Assembly: GCA_044506565.1 (NCBI GenBank)
Contig: JBIQKN010000001.1
Span: 1 to 64,000, forward strand
DNA: 64,000 bases
Source of the DNA: Croceibacterium_A sp044506565
GTDB taxonomy: Bacteria > Pseudomonadota > Alphaproteobacteria > Sphingomonadales > Sphingomonadaceae
Direction of reading: 5' to 3'
Position numbers and translations under genes: made by a program. The notes beneath the pieces are model-generated. The model had not been told where the DNA came from, made no database searches, and saw nothing but the letters and a program-made list of their open reading frames with translations. Shown in pieces: positions 26,661-35,470 of this stretch; position 1 is the stretch's first letter, and the number at the start of each line of letters is the position of its first letter.

Positions 26661-28262
26661 GTGCAACCCGCAAGCGAGCTGACCGGCCGGCGGCGGGTAC
26701 CCGTCGGCAGCAGGTTGGCATTCGTGGGTTCGGCCTTGCTGGCCGTGACTGCGATCATGGCCAACGGAAGCTCCGCGCAGGTTCCGTCCTCGCCATCTGC
26801 CGTGGACCGCGAGTGGTGGTCGCCGGGCGACGGACGCAAAGTCCCCGAATGGCTCGAGTACGACAACGCCTATGGCCGGCTAGGCGTGCTGAATGCCGAC
26901 GGGCTGCTCGACACCGCGGGCCATCCGTTCTTCGAGCCGATAGGTACCAACGGGCGCGCCTGCGTCAGCTGCCATCAACCCTCCGACGGCATGAGCCTTT
27001 CGCTGGAAACGATCCGCGAAAGGTGGCGCGTTACCGGAGGCCGGGACCCGATCTTTGCCGCGATCGACGGCAAGAATTGCCCGAACCTGCCGCAGGGCGA
27101 TCCGGCGTCGCATTCGCTGCTGCTCGAGCGCGGGCTGTTCCGCATTCCTCTAGCCTGGCCGCCCAGGGCGGCCGACGGGACGCCGATCGAGCCCGAGTTC
27201 ACCATCGAAGTCGTGCGCGATCCCGGCGGATGCAACCTCGATCCGGTCTACGGCCTCGCCAGCGACACTCCGACGATCTCGGTCTATCGCCGCCCAAGAC
27301 CGGTGGCGAACCTCAAGTATGTGGTGCAGCAGAAGTTCGGGGTAAGCCCGTTCGTCGGCAAGACAGGCGAACCGGCGATGCGCGATCCCGAAACCGGGCG
27401 GCCGCTCAACATGAACATGATGGCCGACGCGCGCCTCGCCACCCTGCGCTCGCAGGCGGTCGAGGCGGGCCTCACCCACCTGCAGCTGCTCGAAAGGCTC
27501 AGCGAGGCCCAACTCGAGCGGATCGAAGCGTTCGAACGGCAGATCTACGTCGCGCAGGTCCTTCGCCACGGGGCCGGCTCGCTGGTTGAGCCCGATGGCG
27601 CAAAGGCGTTCGGGCCCCGCAATCTGCTGCTCGGCGAAGAAGGCGTGCTCGGCAACAACACGACCCGCTGGGTCTTCCCGATGGGCGATGTTTGGCAGGC
27701 CCCGGCGCCGGGCGACAGCCCCGGGCAGATCGCCATGCGCGAGTCCATTCGCCGGGGTCAGGAGGTGTTCCACTTCCGGACCTTCTGGATCCGCGATTCG
27801 ATGCACCTCAACACGGTCGGTCTCGGCAACCCGACCAAGCGCACCTGCGCCACCTGCCACGGCATGCACATGACCGGCATGGATTCGGCCAACGGCTGGA
27901 TGGACATCGGCACGACCAACCTGCCATGGGCGCGGGAGACGCCGCGCAACCCGTGGACCGACGAGCGCGAGCTGATGCCGCTGTTCAAGATCACCTGCAA
28001 GGACGGGGTGCCGCCGCATCCCTACCTCGGCCGCGTGTTCTACACGCAGGACCCGGGTCGCGCGCTGATCTCGGGCCGGTGCAACGACGTCGGCACGATC
28101 GTCATGCAGCAATTCCGCGGCCTCGCGGCGCGGGCGCCGTACTTCTCGAACGGATCCGCGGCGAGCCTCTCGGAGCTGATCGACTTCTACGACCGCCGCT
28201 ACAACATCGGGTTCACCGAGCGTGAGCGGACCGACCTTCTGAACTTCCTCAGCAGCCTGTGA
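26661..28262 (+). CDS. Exported c-type cytochrome with two CxxCH motifs
   Basis: A 533-residue protein starting at a GTG with GGAGG about 5 bp upstream; the N-terminus (RLAFVGSALLAVTAIMANGSSAQ) is a signal or anchor segment. Two heme c motifs are CVSCH (about 101-105) and CATCH (about 396-400); the remainder includes VWQAPAPGDSPGQIAMRESIRRGQEVF and LAARAPYFSNGSAASLSELIDFYDRRYNIG, resembling C-terminal parts of diheme cytochrome c peroxidase/MauG-like proteins. It probably passes electrons from a periplasmic dehydrogenase to the respiratory chain. Followed at 11 bp by an OmpA-like gene. An upstream in-frame ATG at 26565 lies before the promoter region. Confidence 0.75.
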   Translation: MQPASELTGRRRVPVGSRLAFVGSALLAVTAIMANGSSAQVPSSPSAVDREWWSPGDGRKVPEWLEYDNAYGRLGVLNADGLLDTAGHPFFEPIGTNGRACVSCHQPSDGMSLSLETIRERWRVTGGRDPIFAAIDGKNCPNLPQGDPASHSLLLERGLFRIPLAWPPRAADGTPIEPEFTIEVVRDPGGCNLDPVYGLASDTPTISVYRRPRPVANLKYVVQQKFGVSPFVGKTGEPAMRDPETGRPLNMNMMADARLATLRSQAVEAGLTHLQLLERLSEAQLERIEAFERQIYVAQVLRHGAGSLVEPDGAKAFGPRNLLLGEEGVLGNNTTRWVFPMGDVWQAPAPGDSPGQIAMRESIRRGQEVFHFRTFWIRDSMHLNTVGLGNPTKRTCATCHGMHMTGMDSANGWMDIGTTNLPWARETPRNPWTDERELMPLFKITCKDGVPPHPYLGRVFYTQDPGRALISGRCNDVGTIVMQQFRGLAARAPYFSNGSAASLSELIDFYDRRYNIGFTERERTDLLNFLSSL

Positions 28263-28273
28263 AAGGCATCGGG

Positions 28274-29050
28274 ATGCGCACTCTCTCGCTCGCCGCTCTG
28301 TCCGTAGCCCTCGCGGCGGCGCAGGCCGCGCAAGCCAGCGAGCAGAAGCTGGCGTTCATTTCCTGCCCGATCGTACGCGACACCAGCAGCGTCCCGTGCT
28401 GGCTCTCCGAGTTCCGCGGCCAGCTCTACTATCTCGGCATCCAGACCGACGTCTCGGCGGACTTCAACCCGCCGTCGCTGGGTCACAAGGTCCTCGTCGA
28501 AGGCACGGTCGCAGCCAGCGGACAGGAAATCTGCGGCGGCCTCGTGCTCGACCCGGTCAAGGTCTCCGTGCTCCCCGAGCTCTCGCCCGAGTGCAACACG
28601 CTGCTGATGGCCGAAGACCGCTACGAGCTGCCGTTCGAAGCGCCGCGGCCACCCGGGCCGAGTGCCGGCCGCCTGGCTTTCACCCCGCCGCCCCCGCCGC
28701 CGCTGCCTGAGGCGCCGTTTCCCGAACGGACCTTCGTCGTCCCGTACGACTTCGACGGAACGGTCACCTTCGAGTCCCCGCGCTTCCTGACCCCCGCGCT
28801 CGATTACGCGCGCCACGTCCGCGCCAGGCGGATCGAGATCACCGGATACCGTGCTTCAGTCGCGCTGAGCACGGGCGAGGTGGTCACCGAGCGGGAGCGG
28901 CTTGGCACCATTCGCGCCGAGCAGGTCGCCGCCCTACTGCAAGGCGCCGGGTTGACCGAGCCCGAGTACGAGGTTCGCGGAGTCGACCGGCCGGAAACCG
29001 GGACACCCGAGCTGCGTCGCGTGGAAATCCGGATCATACCCGGAGAGTGA
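28274..29050 (+). CDS. OmpA-like C-terminal domain protein, exported
   Basis: A 258-residue protein (signal MRTLSLAALSVALAAAQAAQAS). Residues 20-110 form an unrecognised cysteine-containing domain (FISCPIVRDTSSVPCWLSEF). A Pro-rich linker (FTPPPPPPLPEAP) follows, and the last 100 residues look like an OmpA/MotB peptidoglycan-binding domain: VPYDFDGTVTFESPRFLTPALDYARHVRARRIEITGYR ... ERLGTIRAEQVAALLQGAG ... LRRVEIRI. AAAGG precedes the ATG at 28274; a GTG at 28259 overlapping the upstream stop is an alternative. It is cotranscribed with the cytochrome gene and may anchor it or an outer-membrane complex. Confidence 0.65.
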   Translation: MRTLSLAALSVALAAAQAAQASEQKLAFISCPIVRDTSSVPCWLSEFRGQLYYLGIQTDVSADFNPPSLGHKVLVEGTVAASGQEICGGLVLDPVKVSVLPELSPECNTLLMAEDRYELPFEAPRPPGPSAGRLAFTPPPPPPLPEAPFPERTFVVPYDFDGTVTFESPRFLTPALDYARHVRARRIEITGYRASVALSTGEVVTERERLGTIRAEQVAALLQGAGLTEPEYEVRGVDRPETGTPELRRVEIRIIPGE

Positions 29051-29118
29051 AACCGCGACCGATGCACGGAGATTGTGGCGACGAGCGGTTGACACCGACC
29101 TGATTACTCACACAAATT

Positions 29119-29139
29119 ATCGTTATCGACGATAACGAT
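29119..29139. promoter_or_regulatory. Perfect 21-bp palindrome upstream of the fused hydrolase gene
   Basis: Ten-base arms, ATCGTTATCG and its reverse complement, flank a central A, 22 bp before the hydrolase start. The perfect symmetry, the AT-rich flank (ACACAAATTAT) and the position directly upstream of a gene suggest an operator for a dimeric repressor (LacI- or TetR-like). No other copy was seen, and no matching repressor gene is adjacent. Confidence 0.55.
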
Positions 29140-29161
29140 CGGATCGATGGGGGAGTCGAGG

Positions 29162-31126
29162 ATGCCAAGCCGCAAGCCGGTCGCTTCAGTCAAATCGCGC
29201 TTCGTTCGCGCTGCAGCCACCGTGCTGCTGGCGACGATGGCCCTTCTGTCGCCCCCCGCCTACGCACAGGTCGAAACCGACCGGCCGCCGCCGGTACAAG
29301 GCGCGAAGCCCGTGGTCCTCGAGCGGATCAAGGTTCATTCCCCCGCGATCGAAGGCAACCTCGAAGGCAACTCCGCCGAGCGCGACGTGATCGTCGTGCT
29401 CCCGCCGAGCTATCGCAGCGATCCGGCGCGGCGCTATCCTGTGGTCTACGCGCTGCACGGCTACTTCATTGGAGCCGAGGAGTGGATCCAGGAGATTCGC
29501 ATTCCCCAGGTCGCCGAGGGCGCCTTTGCCCTTGGCGTGCCCGAGATGATCGTGGTGCTGCCCGACAGCAAGACGCTGCACCTCGGTTCGGTCTATTCGA
29601 ACTCGCCGACCACCGGCGACTTCGAGAACTTCGTCGCCCGCGACCTCGTCGCCTATATCGACGGCCACTACCGCACGCTCCCCCGGCGCGAGAGCCGCGG
29701 GCTCGTCGGGCATTCGATGGGCGGCTACGGCGCCACCCGCATCGGCATGAAGCACGCCGACGTGTTCGGCGCGCTCTACGTCATGAGCCCGGGCGGGCTC
29801 GAGGCGCAGCCGATCATCGTGCCCGAGGCCGACGCCATCGCCGCCCTGCACCGCATCACGACACGCGAGGAAGGGGCAGCCGTCGAATTCCCCGCGCGCG
29901 GCCTGCTCGCGATGTCCTCGGCCTGGTCGCCCAACCCGAACAAGCCGCCGCTGTACCTCGACCTGCCGTTCGACGCGCAGGGCCGGCCCGACGAGCAGGT
30001 GCTCAAGCGCTGGAGCGCCAATTCGCCGCTCGGAATGCTCGACCAGTACGTCGCGAACCTGCGCAGCTACGCCGCCATCGCGATGGATATCGGCAACGAC
30101 GACCGTACCGCCGACGTCGAGGCGCTGCATGCGCGTTTGCTCGAGTACGGGATCGAGAACTCGCTCGAGATCTACCAGGGGACGCACACCAGCCGGGTTG
30201 CGTTCCGCTTCCAGGACCACGTCCTGCCGTTCTTCGGTAAGCATCTCGAATTTGGCGCGCCGCCCCCGCCGACCTCGCCCGAAGTAGCCGGCGACAGGGG
30301 CAGCGGGGCGTACCCGGCGGTGATGGAAGTCGACCCCACGCTCAAGCGCCATGTGATCTATCGCCCGGCGGATTTGGATCGCCTCGGGGACCGCAAGCTC
30401 GGCGTCTACGTCTGGGGCAACGGCGCGTGCAGCGACGATGGAGCGAGCGTACGCAACCACCTGCTCGAGATCGCTTCGCACGGCTATCTGGTGATCGCTT
30501 CGGGCTTCGTCGGCGAGGAGCTCGCGCGGGTCCAGGCGGCGCGCGGAGCGCCCCAGCCGGGCGCGCCGCCCACGGTGCCGACAACGACGCAGGACCTCGT
30601 CGACGCGGTCGACTGGGCGCTCGCGCAGAATACCCTCGCCGGCAGCAAGTATCGCGACCGGATCGATCCGGACCTCGTCGCCGCCTCGGGGTTCAGCTGC
30701 GGCGGCGTCCAGGCTCTCGGCATCGCCACAGCGGACGCGCGGGTGAAGGCGCTGATCGTGCACAACAGCGGGCTGTTCCCGGCCGACGGCACGCCGCTGC
30801 TCCCCGGCATGGACCTGCCCAAGACTGCGCTCGCCAACCTGACCATGCCGGTGCTCTACGTCCAGGGCGGGCCGAGCGACATCGCCTGGAACAACGGCTA
30901 CGACGACTACACGCGGATCAACCACGTGCCGATCGCGCTGGTCGGCATCCCGGTCGGCCACGGCGGGACCTATTTCGATCCGCACGGCGGCGCGGCGGCG
31001 ATGATGGCGGTCGACTGGCTCGAATGGCAATTGCGCGGTGACGAGACCGCCGGACGCACGTTCATCGGCGAGAACTGCCGAATCTGCACCACCCCGGGCT
31101 GGACCATCGAGCGAAAGAACTTCTAG
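29162..31126 (+). CDS. Exported double hydrolase: esterase-D domain fused to dienelactone-hydrolase-like domain
   Basis: A 654-residue protein with signal peptide (FVRAAATVLLATMALLSPPAYAQ). Residues about 45-370 are a PF00756-type esterase: YPVVYALHGYF, nucleophile in GLVGHSMGGYGATRIGMKHAD, and the C-terminal TH-S segment with catalytic His (YQGTHTSRVAFRF). Residues about 385-654 are a second alpha/beta hydrolase with VYVWGNGACSDDG, nucleophile SGFSCGGVQAL and PVGHGGTYFD, ending CRICTTPGWTIERKNF. The second half is a clear paralogue of the protein at 37528-38475. Start is the ATG at 29162 (GGGGGAG upstream). It probably hydrolyses an ester in the periplasm; an MFS transporter gene follows directly. 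Confidence 0.8.
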   Translation: MPSRKPVASVKSRFVRAAATVLLATMALLSPPAYAQVETDRPPPVQGAKPVVLERIKVHSPAIEGNLEGNSAERDVIVVLPPSYRSDPARRYPVVYALHGYFIGAEEWIQEIRIPQVAEGAFALGVPEMIVVLPDSKTLHLGSVYSNSPTTGDFENFVARDLVAYIDGHYRTLPRRESRGLVGHSMGGYGATRIGMKHADVFGALYVMSPGGLEAQPIIVPEADAIAALHRITTREEGAAVEFPARGLLAMSSAWSPNPNKPPLYLDLPFDAQGRPDEQVLKRWSANSPLGMLDQYVANLRSYAAIAMDIGNDDRTADVEALHARLLEYGIENSLEIYQGTHTSRVAFRFQDHVLPFFGKHLEFGAPPPPTSPEVAGDRGSGAYPAVMEVDPTLKRHVIYRPADLDRLGDRKLGVYVWGNGACSDDGASVRNHLLEIASHGYLVIASGFVGEELARVQAARGAPQPGAPPTVPTTTQDLVDAVDWALAQNTLAGSKYRDRIDPDLVAASGFSCGGVQALGIATADARVKALIVHNSGLFPADGTPLLPGMDLPKTALANLTMPVLYVQGGPSDIAWNNGYDDYTRINHVPIALVGIPVGHGGTYFDPHGGAAAMMAVDWLEWQLRGDETAGRTFIGENCRICTTPGWTIERKNF

Positions 31127-32475
31127 TGGCTCCCGGCGGTGCCCCGGGGGCGACGCGCATGACAGGCGCAGCAGGGCCCGAACCGGCTGACATCCGCGCG
31201 AGGGTCGAGCGCAAGCTGACCGTTCGCCTGATCATCCCGATCGCGCTGATCACCTTCGTCAATTCGATCGACCGGGTGAATGTGAGCTACGCCGGCAGCG
31301 CGATGTCGAGCGACCTCGGGCTGTCCCCGGCGCAGTTCGGCCAGGGCGTGAGCATGTTCTTCGTCGCCTACCTGCTGTTCCAGTACCCGCACGTGCGCTT
31401 GCTCAGGACCTGGGGGATCAAGCTCTGGATCCTGCTCTCGATGGTGCTGTGGGGGTGCTCGAGCCTGTGGATGGCGCGCGTCGACAGCCCCGGCGAGTTC
31501 TACGCCGCCCGTCTCCTGCTCGGCATGGCCGAAGCCGGGTTCGCGCCCGGAATGACCTGGCTGATCTCGCAATGGACGCCGCCGTCGATCCGCGCCCGGG
31601 CGCTCGCCGGGGCACTGGTCGCGGTGCCGCTGTCGATGGTCCTCGGCGGGCCGCTGTGCGGCTGGCTTCTCGGAGTGGCCGCCCCTTTCGGACTCGAGCC
31701 ATGGCGCTTCATGTTCCTGGTCCTTGCGGTGCCCAACTTCGTCCTGGCCATCGCTGCCGCCTTCTACTTCGTCGACCGGCCGGACAAGGCGCGCTGGCTT
31801 TCGAGCGAGGAGCGGGCGTGGCTCGCCGGCGAATTCCGGGCGCAGGAAGGTCCACCTGCTCCGGCGGCCTCGCTGGGCGAGATCGCACGCGATCCCTGGC
31901 TGTGGCGCTGCGCCGCCAGCTGGCTGCTGATCATGACCGGCGCCTATGCGCTGGTGTTCTGGTTGCCACAGCTCGTGCGGCAGCTCGCCATCGGCGGGAG
32001 CGAGCTAGCCATCGGAACGCTCAGCGCGCTGCCGCTGCTCGGCCTTGCCATCGGTCTGGTGCTCAACGGCCGCCGATCTGACAGGACCGGCGAGCGGCTG
32101 CTCCACACCGGCCTGCCCAGCGCGATGGCTGGGATCGCCATGCTGATCGCCGCGCTGCTCGAGCCGGGCTGGCCGGTGCTGGCGCTGCTGGTCGTCGCGG
32201 GACTCGGCCTCGGCGCCGCGCAAGGGGTGTTCTGGGCCGTCCCGGGCAAAGTCGGCATCGGCGGCAACTCGGTCCCCGTCGGTGCGATCGCGCTGATCAG
32301 CATGTTCGGCACCGCCGGCGGCATCATCGGGCCGTGGCTTACCGGTGCCCTGGTTGCGGCGACCGGAAGCTTCTCGCTCGCCATCGCCGTGCTCGCGTCG
32401 TTGCTGATCCTTGCGCTGCCGGCCCTTGCCCTACGGTCGACGGCGGGCAGGAAACCCGTGCCTGAACTATCCTGA
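31126..32475 (+). CDS. MFS transporter, anion:cation symporter type
   Basis: A 449-residue twelve-helix transporter of the ACS (phthalate permease/4-hydroxyphenylacetate) group: LIIPIALITFVNSIDRVNVSYAGSAMSSDLGLSPAQFGQGVSMFFVAYLLFQ, then FYAARLLLGMAEAGFAPGMTWLISQW, as in importers of organic acids and aromatic acids. The GTG start shares its G with the upstream stop; the ATG at 31159 is an alternative. It is coupled to the double hydrolase gene, so it probably imports the acid released by that enzyme. Convergent with the GMC oxidoreductase gene (9-bp overlap). Confidence 0.87.
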   Translation: MAPGGAPGATRMTGAAGPEPADIRARVERKLTVRLIIPIALITFVNSIDRVNVSYAGSAMSSDLGLSPAQFGQGVSMFFVAYLLFQYPHVRLLRTWGIKLWILLSMVLWGCSSLWMARVDSPGEFYAARLLLGMAEAGFAPGMTWLISQWTPPSIRARALAGALVAVPLSMVLGGPLCGWLLGVAAPFGLEPWRFMFLVLAVPNFVLAIAAAFYFVDRPDKARWLSSEERAWLAGEFRAQEGPPAPAASLGEIARDPWLWRCAASWLLIMTGAYALVFWLPQLVRQLAIGGSELAIGTLSALPLLGLAIGLVLNGRRSDRTGERLLHTGLPSAMAGIAMLIAALLEPGWPVLALLVVAGLGLGAAQGVFWAVPGKVGIGGNSVPVGAIALISMFGTAGGIIGPWLTGALVAATGSFSLAIAVLASLLILALPALALRSTAGRKPVPELS

Positions 32476-34062
32476 CGCGTCGCGGGCGATGAGCTCCGCC
32501 GCCTTCTCGGCGATCATGACCGTGGGCGCGTGGGTGTTGCCACGGATGATCGTCGGCATCACCGAGGCGTCCGCAACCCGCAGCCCCTCGACCCCCACGA
32601 CCTTGAGGTCGCTGCCCACCACACTGCCCATCGCGCAAGTCCCGACCGGATGGCCCGCGCTGATCAGCGAGGCGCGCAGCCAGGCGTCCATTTCGTCGTC
32701 GCTCTGCACATGAGCCCCCGGCGCGAGCTCGACCTCCACCAGCTTGGCGGCAGAGGGAGCTTCGAAGAACCGCCGGATGAAGCGGAACGCACGGCGCATC
32801 CGCTCCCGATCGCCTTCCGTGGCCACGAAATTGAACTGCACCGCAGGCATTGCGAGCGGGTCGGCCGAGCGTAGGGTAACCTCGCCCCGGCTTTCCGGAT
32901 CGAGCAGGATCGAGCCGCACGAGTACAGCGGTATCGGCGGTTTCCGCCACCCGGGGAACCACGGCCGGGCATCGTAGCCGCTGTGGACGATCTGGAACTG
33001 CAGGTCCGGCCGCGACTGGTCGTCGCCCGAGCGGACGAAGCCCTGGATCGACATCGGGCTCTGGCTGGGCAGCCCTCGACCGGTGAGGCGCCAGCGCAGG
33101 AACGACCACGCGAGACGGTCGAGGCGGATCGCCCGGTTGAACGCGATCGGCTTGGCCGAGCGCATGATCGCCATCGCGATCGGGTGGTCCTGCAGGTTTT
33201 GCCCCACGCCCGGCAGGTCTGCGACCGTGGCGATACCCATCGACTGAAGCGCATGCCCCGGTCCGATGCCCGAGTGCATCAGCAAGTGCGGGCTGTTGAG
33301 CGCGCCCGCGCAGAGGATCACCTCACCGCGGCATCGCAGCACACGGATCCCCGCACCGTCGGCGAGCTCGATTCCACCAGCTCGCGTTCCGTTGAAAAGG
33401 ACTCGGCGCACCGTGGCATTGGACACGACCGCGAGATTGGCCCGCCCGGCGACCGGGTCGATGAACGCACGCATCGTGCTCGCCCGCCGCCCTTGCCGGA
33501 TCGTGCAGTCGGGCATGCCGAAGCCTTCGGGCTGCGCGACGTTGAAGTCCGGGCATTCGTCGTAGCCGAGGAAACGGGCGGCCTCGAGGAACGCGGGATA
33601 GATTTCCGGGTCGGGCTGCATCGGCGACACGTGCATTTCGCCCCGCGCCCCATGCTCCGGGGTTTCGCCGCGCCAGTTCGTCTCCGAGCGCCTGAACAGC
33701 GGCAGGACGTCCTCGTAGCCCCACCCTTCATGTCCGGCGTCGCGCCACGCGTCGTAGTCGGCAGCCGCGCCGCGAATGTACATCGTGCCGTTGATCGAGG
33801 ACGAGCCGCCGAGCACCTTGCCGCGCGGGATCGGCTGCCTGCGTCCGTCGAGATTGGGATCGGGCTCGCTCTCGTAGCCCCAGGTGAAGCGCGGCGAAGC
33901 GGCCGCCTGCATCCAGGTCAGCGGCATATCGATCAGCGGGTGTCGGCACTCGCCGCCCGCCTCGACCAGCGCCACCCGCACCCGCGGGTCCGCGCTCAGT
34001 CGGTTCGCCAGGACACACCCGGCACTGCCCGCGCCGACGACGATGTAGTCGAACTCTTCCAC
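32467..34062 (-). CDS. GMC-family FAD-dependent oxidoreductase (alcohol dehydrogenase type)
   Basis: A 531-residue flavoprotein: FAD-binding FDYIVVGAGSAGCVLANRLS, GGSSSINGTMYIRGAAADYDAW, the CAGALNSPHLLMHSGIGPG motif of the GMC signature, and the C-terminal active site SAGHPVGTCAMG with catalytic His plus RGNTHAPTVMIAEKAAELI. It oxidises a primary or secondary alcohol, probably with a quinone or cytochrome acceptor. The GTG at 34062 puts the start at the normal place; an ATG at 34143 would add 27 residues lacking family similarity, so the start is not certain. Divergent from the DUF3237 gene. Confidence 0.88.
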   Translation of the reverse strand: MEEFDYIVVGAGSAGCVLANRLSADPRVRVALVEAGGECRHPLIDMPLTWMQAAASPRFTWGYESEPDPNLDGRRQPIPRGKVLGGSSSINGTMYIRGAAADYDAWRDAGHEGWGYEDVLPLFRRSETNWRGETPEHGARGEMHVSPMQPDPEIYPAFLEAARFLGYDECPDFNVAQPEGFGMPDCTIRQGRRASTMRAFIDPVAGRANLAVVSNATVRRVLFNGTRAGGIELADGAGIRVLRCRGEVILCAGALNSPHLLMHSGIGPGHALQSMGIATVADLPGVGQNLQDHPIAMAIMRSAKPIAFNRAIRLDRLAWSFLRWRLTGRGLPSQSPMSIQGFVRSGDDQSRPDLQFQIVHSGYDARPWFPGWRKPPIPLYSCGSILLDPESRGEVTLRSADPLAMPAVQFNFVATEGDRERMRRAFRFIRRFFEAPSAAKLVEVELAPGAHVQSDDEMDAWLRASLISAGHPVGTCAMGSVVGSDLKVVGVEGLRVADASVMPTIIRGNTHAPTVMIAEKAAELIARDASG

Positions 34063-34154
34063 GCTCCCCCGCCATTCAGTTGGATTCGCCGGAGGCTTAG
34101 CGCATATCCGGCAGACCGCGGGCGGTTTTCTCCGCTCGAACATGGGAGGATCGC

Positions 34155-34625
34155 TTGCAAGTCCCTGCCCTCGACCTGGCCTTCAGCGCGCGCCTCGATT
34201 TCGGCGATGGGCCGCGCGTGCGCTTTCGCCCAGCGGCCACCGAGTTCACCCGTGGGTTCGTCGCGGTCGTCGGTGGCGAGATCAGCGGCCCGCTCCTGTC
34301 GGGACACGTGGTGCCCTACTCGGGCGGCGACTGGCCGCGGATCTGGGACAGCGGGCTGGTCGAGTTCGAGGCGCACTACCTGCTCGAGGCCGACGACGGC
34401 ACGCCGATCTACATCCACAACCGCGGCATCGCCTGGTCGAGCCCCGAAGTCCTCGCGCGCCTCGAAGCGGGCGAGGACGTCGCGCCGGAGGAAACTTACT
34501 GCCGCATCACGCCGCGCTTCGAGGCCCCGCAAGGGCCGCACGACTGGTTGAACCGGACCGCGTTCGTCGGCGTGGCCGAACGGCGGGGCCCGTCGACGCG
34601 GTTCGACTACTACCGGGTTACATGA
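34155..34625 (+). CDS. DUF3237 domain protein
   Basis: A 156-residue beta-barrel-like protein of the DUF3237 family: FTRGFVAVVGGEISGPLLSGHVVPYSGGDWPRI, ARYLLE-type strand FEAHYLLEADDGTPIYIHNRGI and YCRITPRFEAPQGPHDWLNRTAFVGVAER. Members occur in catabolic clusters for aromatics and steroids, with unknown biochemistry. Starts at TTG: GGGAGGA lies 4-10 bp before it and there is no ATG in reach, so the rare start codon is well supported. The stop overlaps the next gene (ATGA). Confidence 0.82.
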   Translation: MQVPALDLAFSARLDFGDGPRVRFRPAATEFTRGFVAVVGGEISGPLLSGHVVPYSGGDWPRIWDSGLVEFEAHYLLEADDGTPIYIHNRGIAWSSPEVLARLEAGEDVAPEETYCRITPRFEAPQGPHDWLNRTAFVGVAERRGPSTRFDYYRVT

Positions 34626-35143
34626 CGATGGCAGGCTCGCTTTCCGTTGCCGATCAGCTCGCTATTCGCGAGGTGATTGCACGCTATGCCTGGGCGCTCG
34701 ACACGGGCGACGTCGAGGGCTTCGTTGCGTGTTTCTGCCGTGACGGCGTACTTCTGTGGGACGCGTTCGAAGAGCCGCAGCGCTGGGAAGGACACGCCGC
34801 GCTGCGCCATTTCGCGACGTTCTTCCGCGACCAGCCAACATCGGCCGGGCGTCAGCACCACGTGACCAACACCGTTGTGACAGCCTGCAACGGTGGCGCG
34901 CGGAGCCGGTCCTACGCGGCGGTGGCCTTGCGGCAGGGTGACGGCCCGCACCTGCTTCACGTCATGGGCTATTACGAGGACCTGTTCCGTGTGGAGGAAG
35001 GGGAATGGCGCCTCGCCGAACGCGTCATCCGGGACTGGTCGGGCCCGATCCTCGGCGCGTTCGCTGGCCAGACCGGAGAGCGCGTGGCGCGCCCGATGCC
35101 GCAGGTGCTTGCCGGAGCCGTCTACACGCCCGACGGGGCCTAG
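34622..35143 (+). CDS. NTF2/SnoaL-like protein
   Basis: A 173-residue protein of the SnoaL-like cone fold: LSVADQLAIREVIARYAWALDTGDVEGFVACFCRDGVLLWDAFEEPQRWEGHAALRHF, HHVTNTVVT and YYEDLFRVEEGEWRLAERVIRDW. The Tyr-Asp and His positions typical of scytalone dehydratase or steroid isomerase relatives (RYAWALDTGD, QHHVTN) are present, so it could be an isomerase, dehydratase or hydroxylating protein acting on a small cyclic substrate. Coupled by a 4-bp overlap to the DUF3237 gene. Confidence 0.8.
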   Translation: MTMAGSLSVADQLAIREVIARYAWALDTGDVEGFVACFCRDGVLLWDAFEEPQRWEGHAALRHFATFFRDQPTSAGRQHHVTNTVVTACNGGARSRSYAAVALRQGDGPHLLHVMGYYEDLFRVEEGEWRLAERVIRDWSGPILGAFAGQTGERVARPMPQVLAGAVYTPDGA

Positions 35144-35230
35144 AGCCTACCCGGCTCGAAATGAAACGCGCCTTCGATCGTCGCCTTGCGGGGTGGCGCT
35201 ATCGCGCCTGTAAATCCTTCAGGTATCCGG

Positions 35231-35389
35231 CACCCTGAACTCGATCCGTCACCCTGAACTTGTTTCAGGGCCCATTCCGCCGTTGGTGCAACGCACGCAG
35301 CCTGGCGGCACCGGTCGGTCAAGTTGGCTCGCCCTTGAGGCCTCGGTGCCGGCGGAGAGAGATGGGTCCTGAAACGAGTTCAGGATGAC
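35231..35389. repeat. Inverted pair of CCTGAACTCGTTTCAGG-type repeats
   Basis: The 327-bp gap 35144-35470 holds no gene. It has a truncated copy (CACCCTGAACTCGAT, from 35231), a full copy (35248-35276) and an inverted copy (35361-35389) that would form a stem of about 28 bp with four mismatches around an 84-nt loop. The same family occurs at 3.05-3.18 kb. It lies between the NTF2-like gene (plus) and the SDR gene end (minus), so it may act as a bidirectional terminator. Confidence 0.72.
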
Positions 35390-35470
35390 GAGAATGGGTG
35401 GGTTCCGCTCACTGGCGATTAGCTTGCCTTGCAGGGAGGATCGCCCCTGTTCCGTGCCAGGAGATCGACT

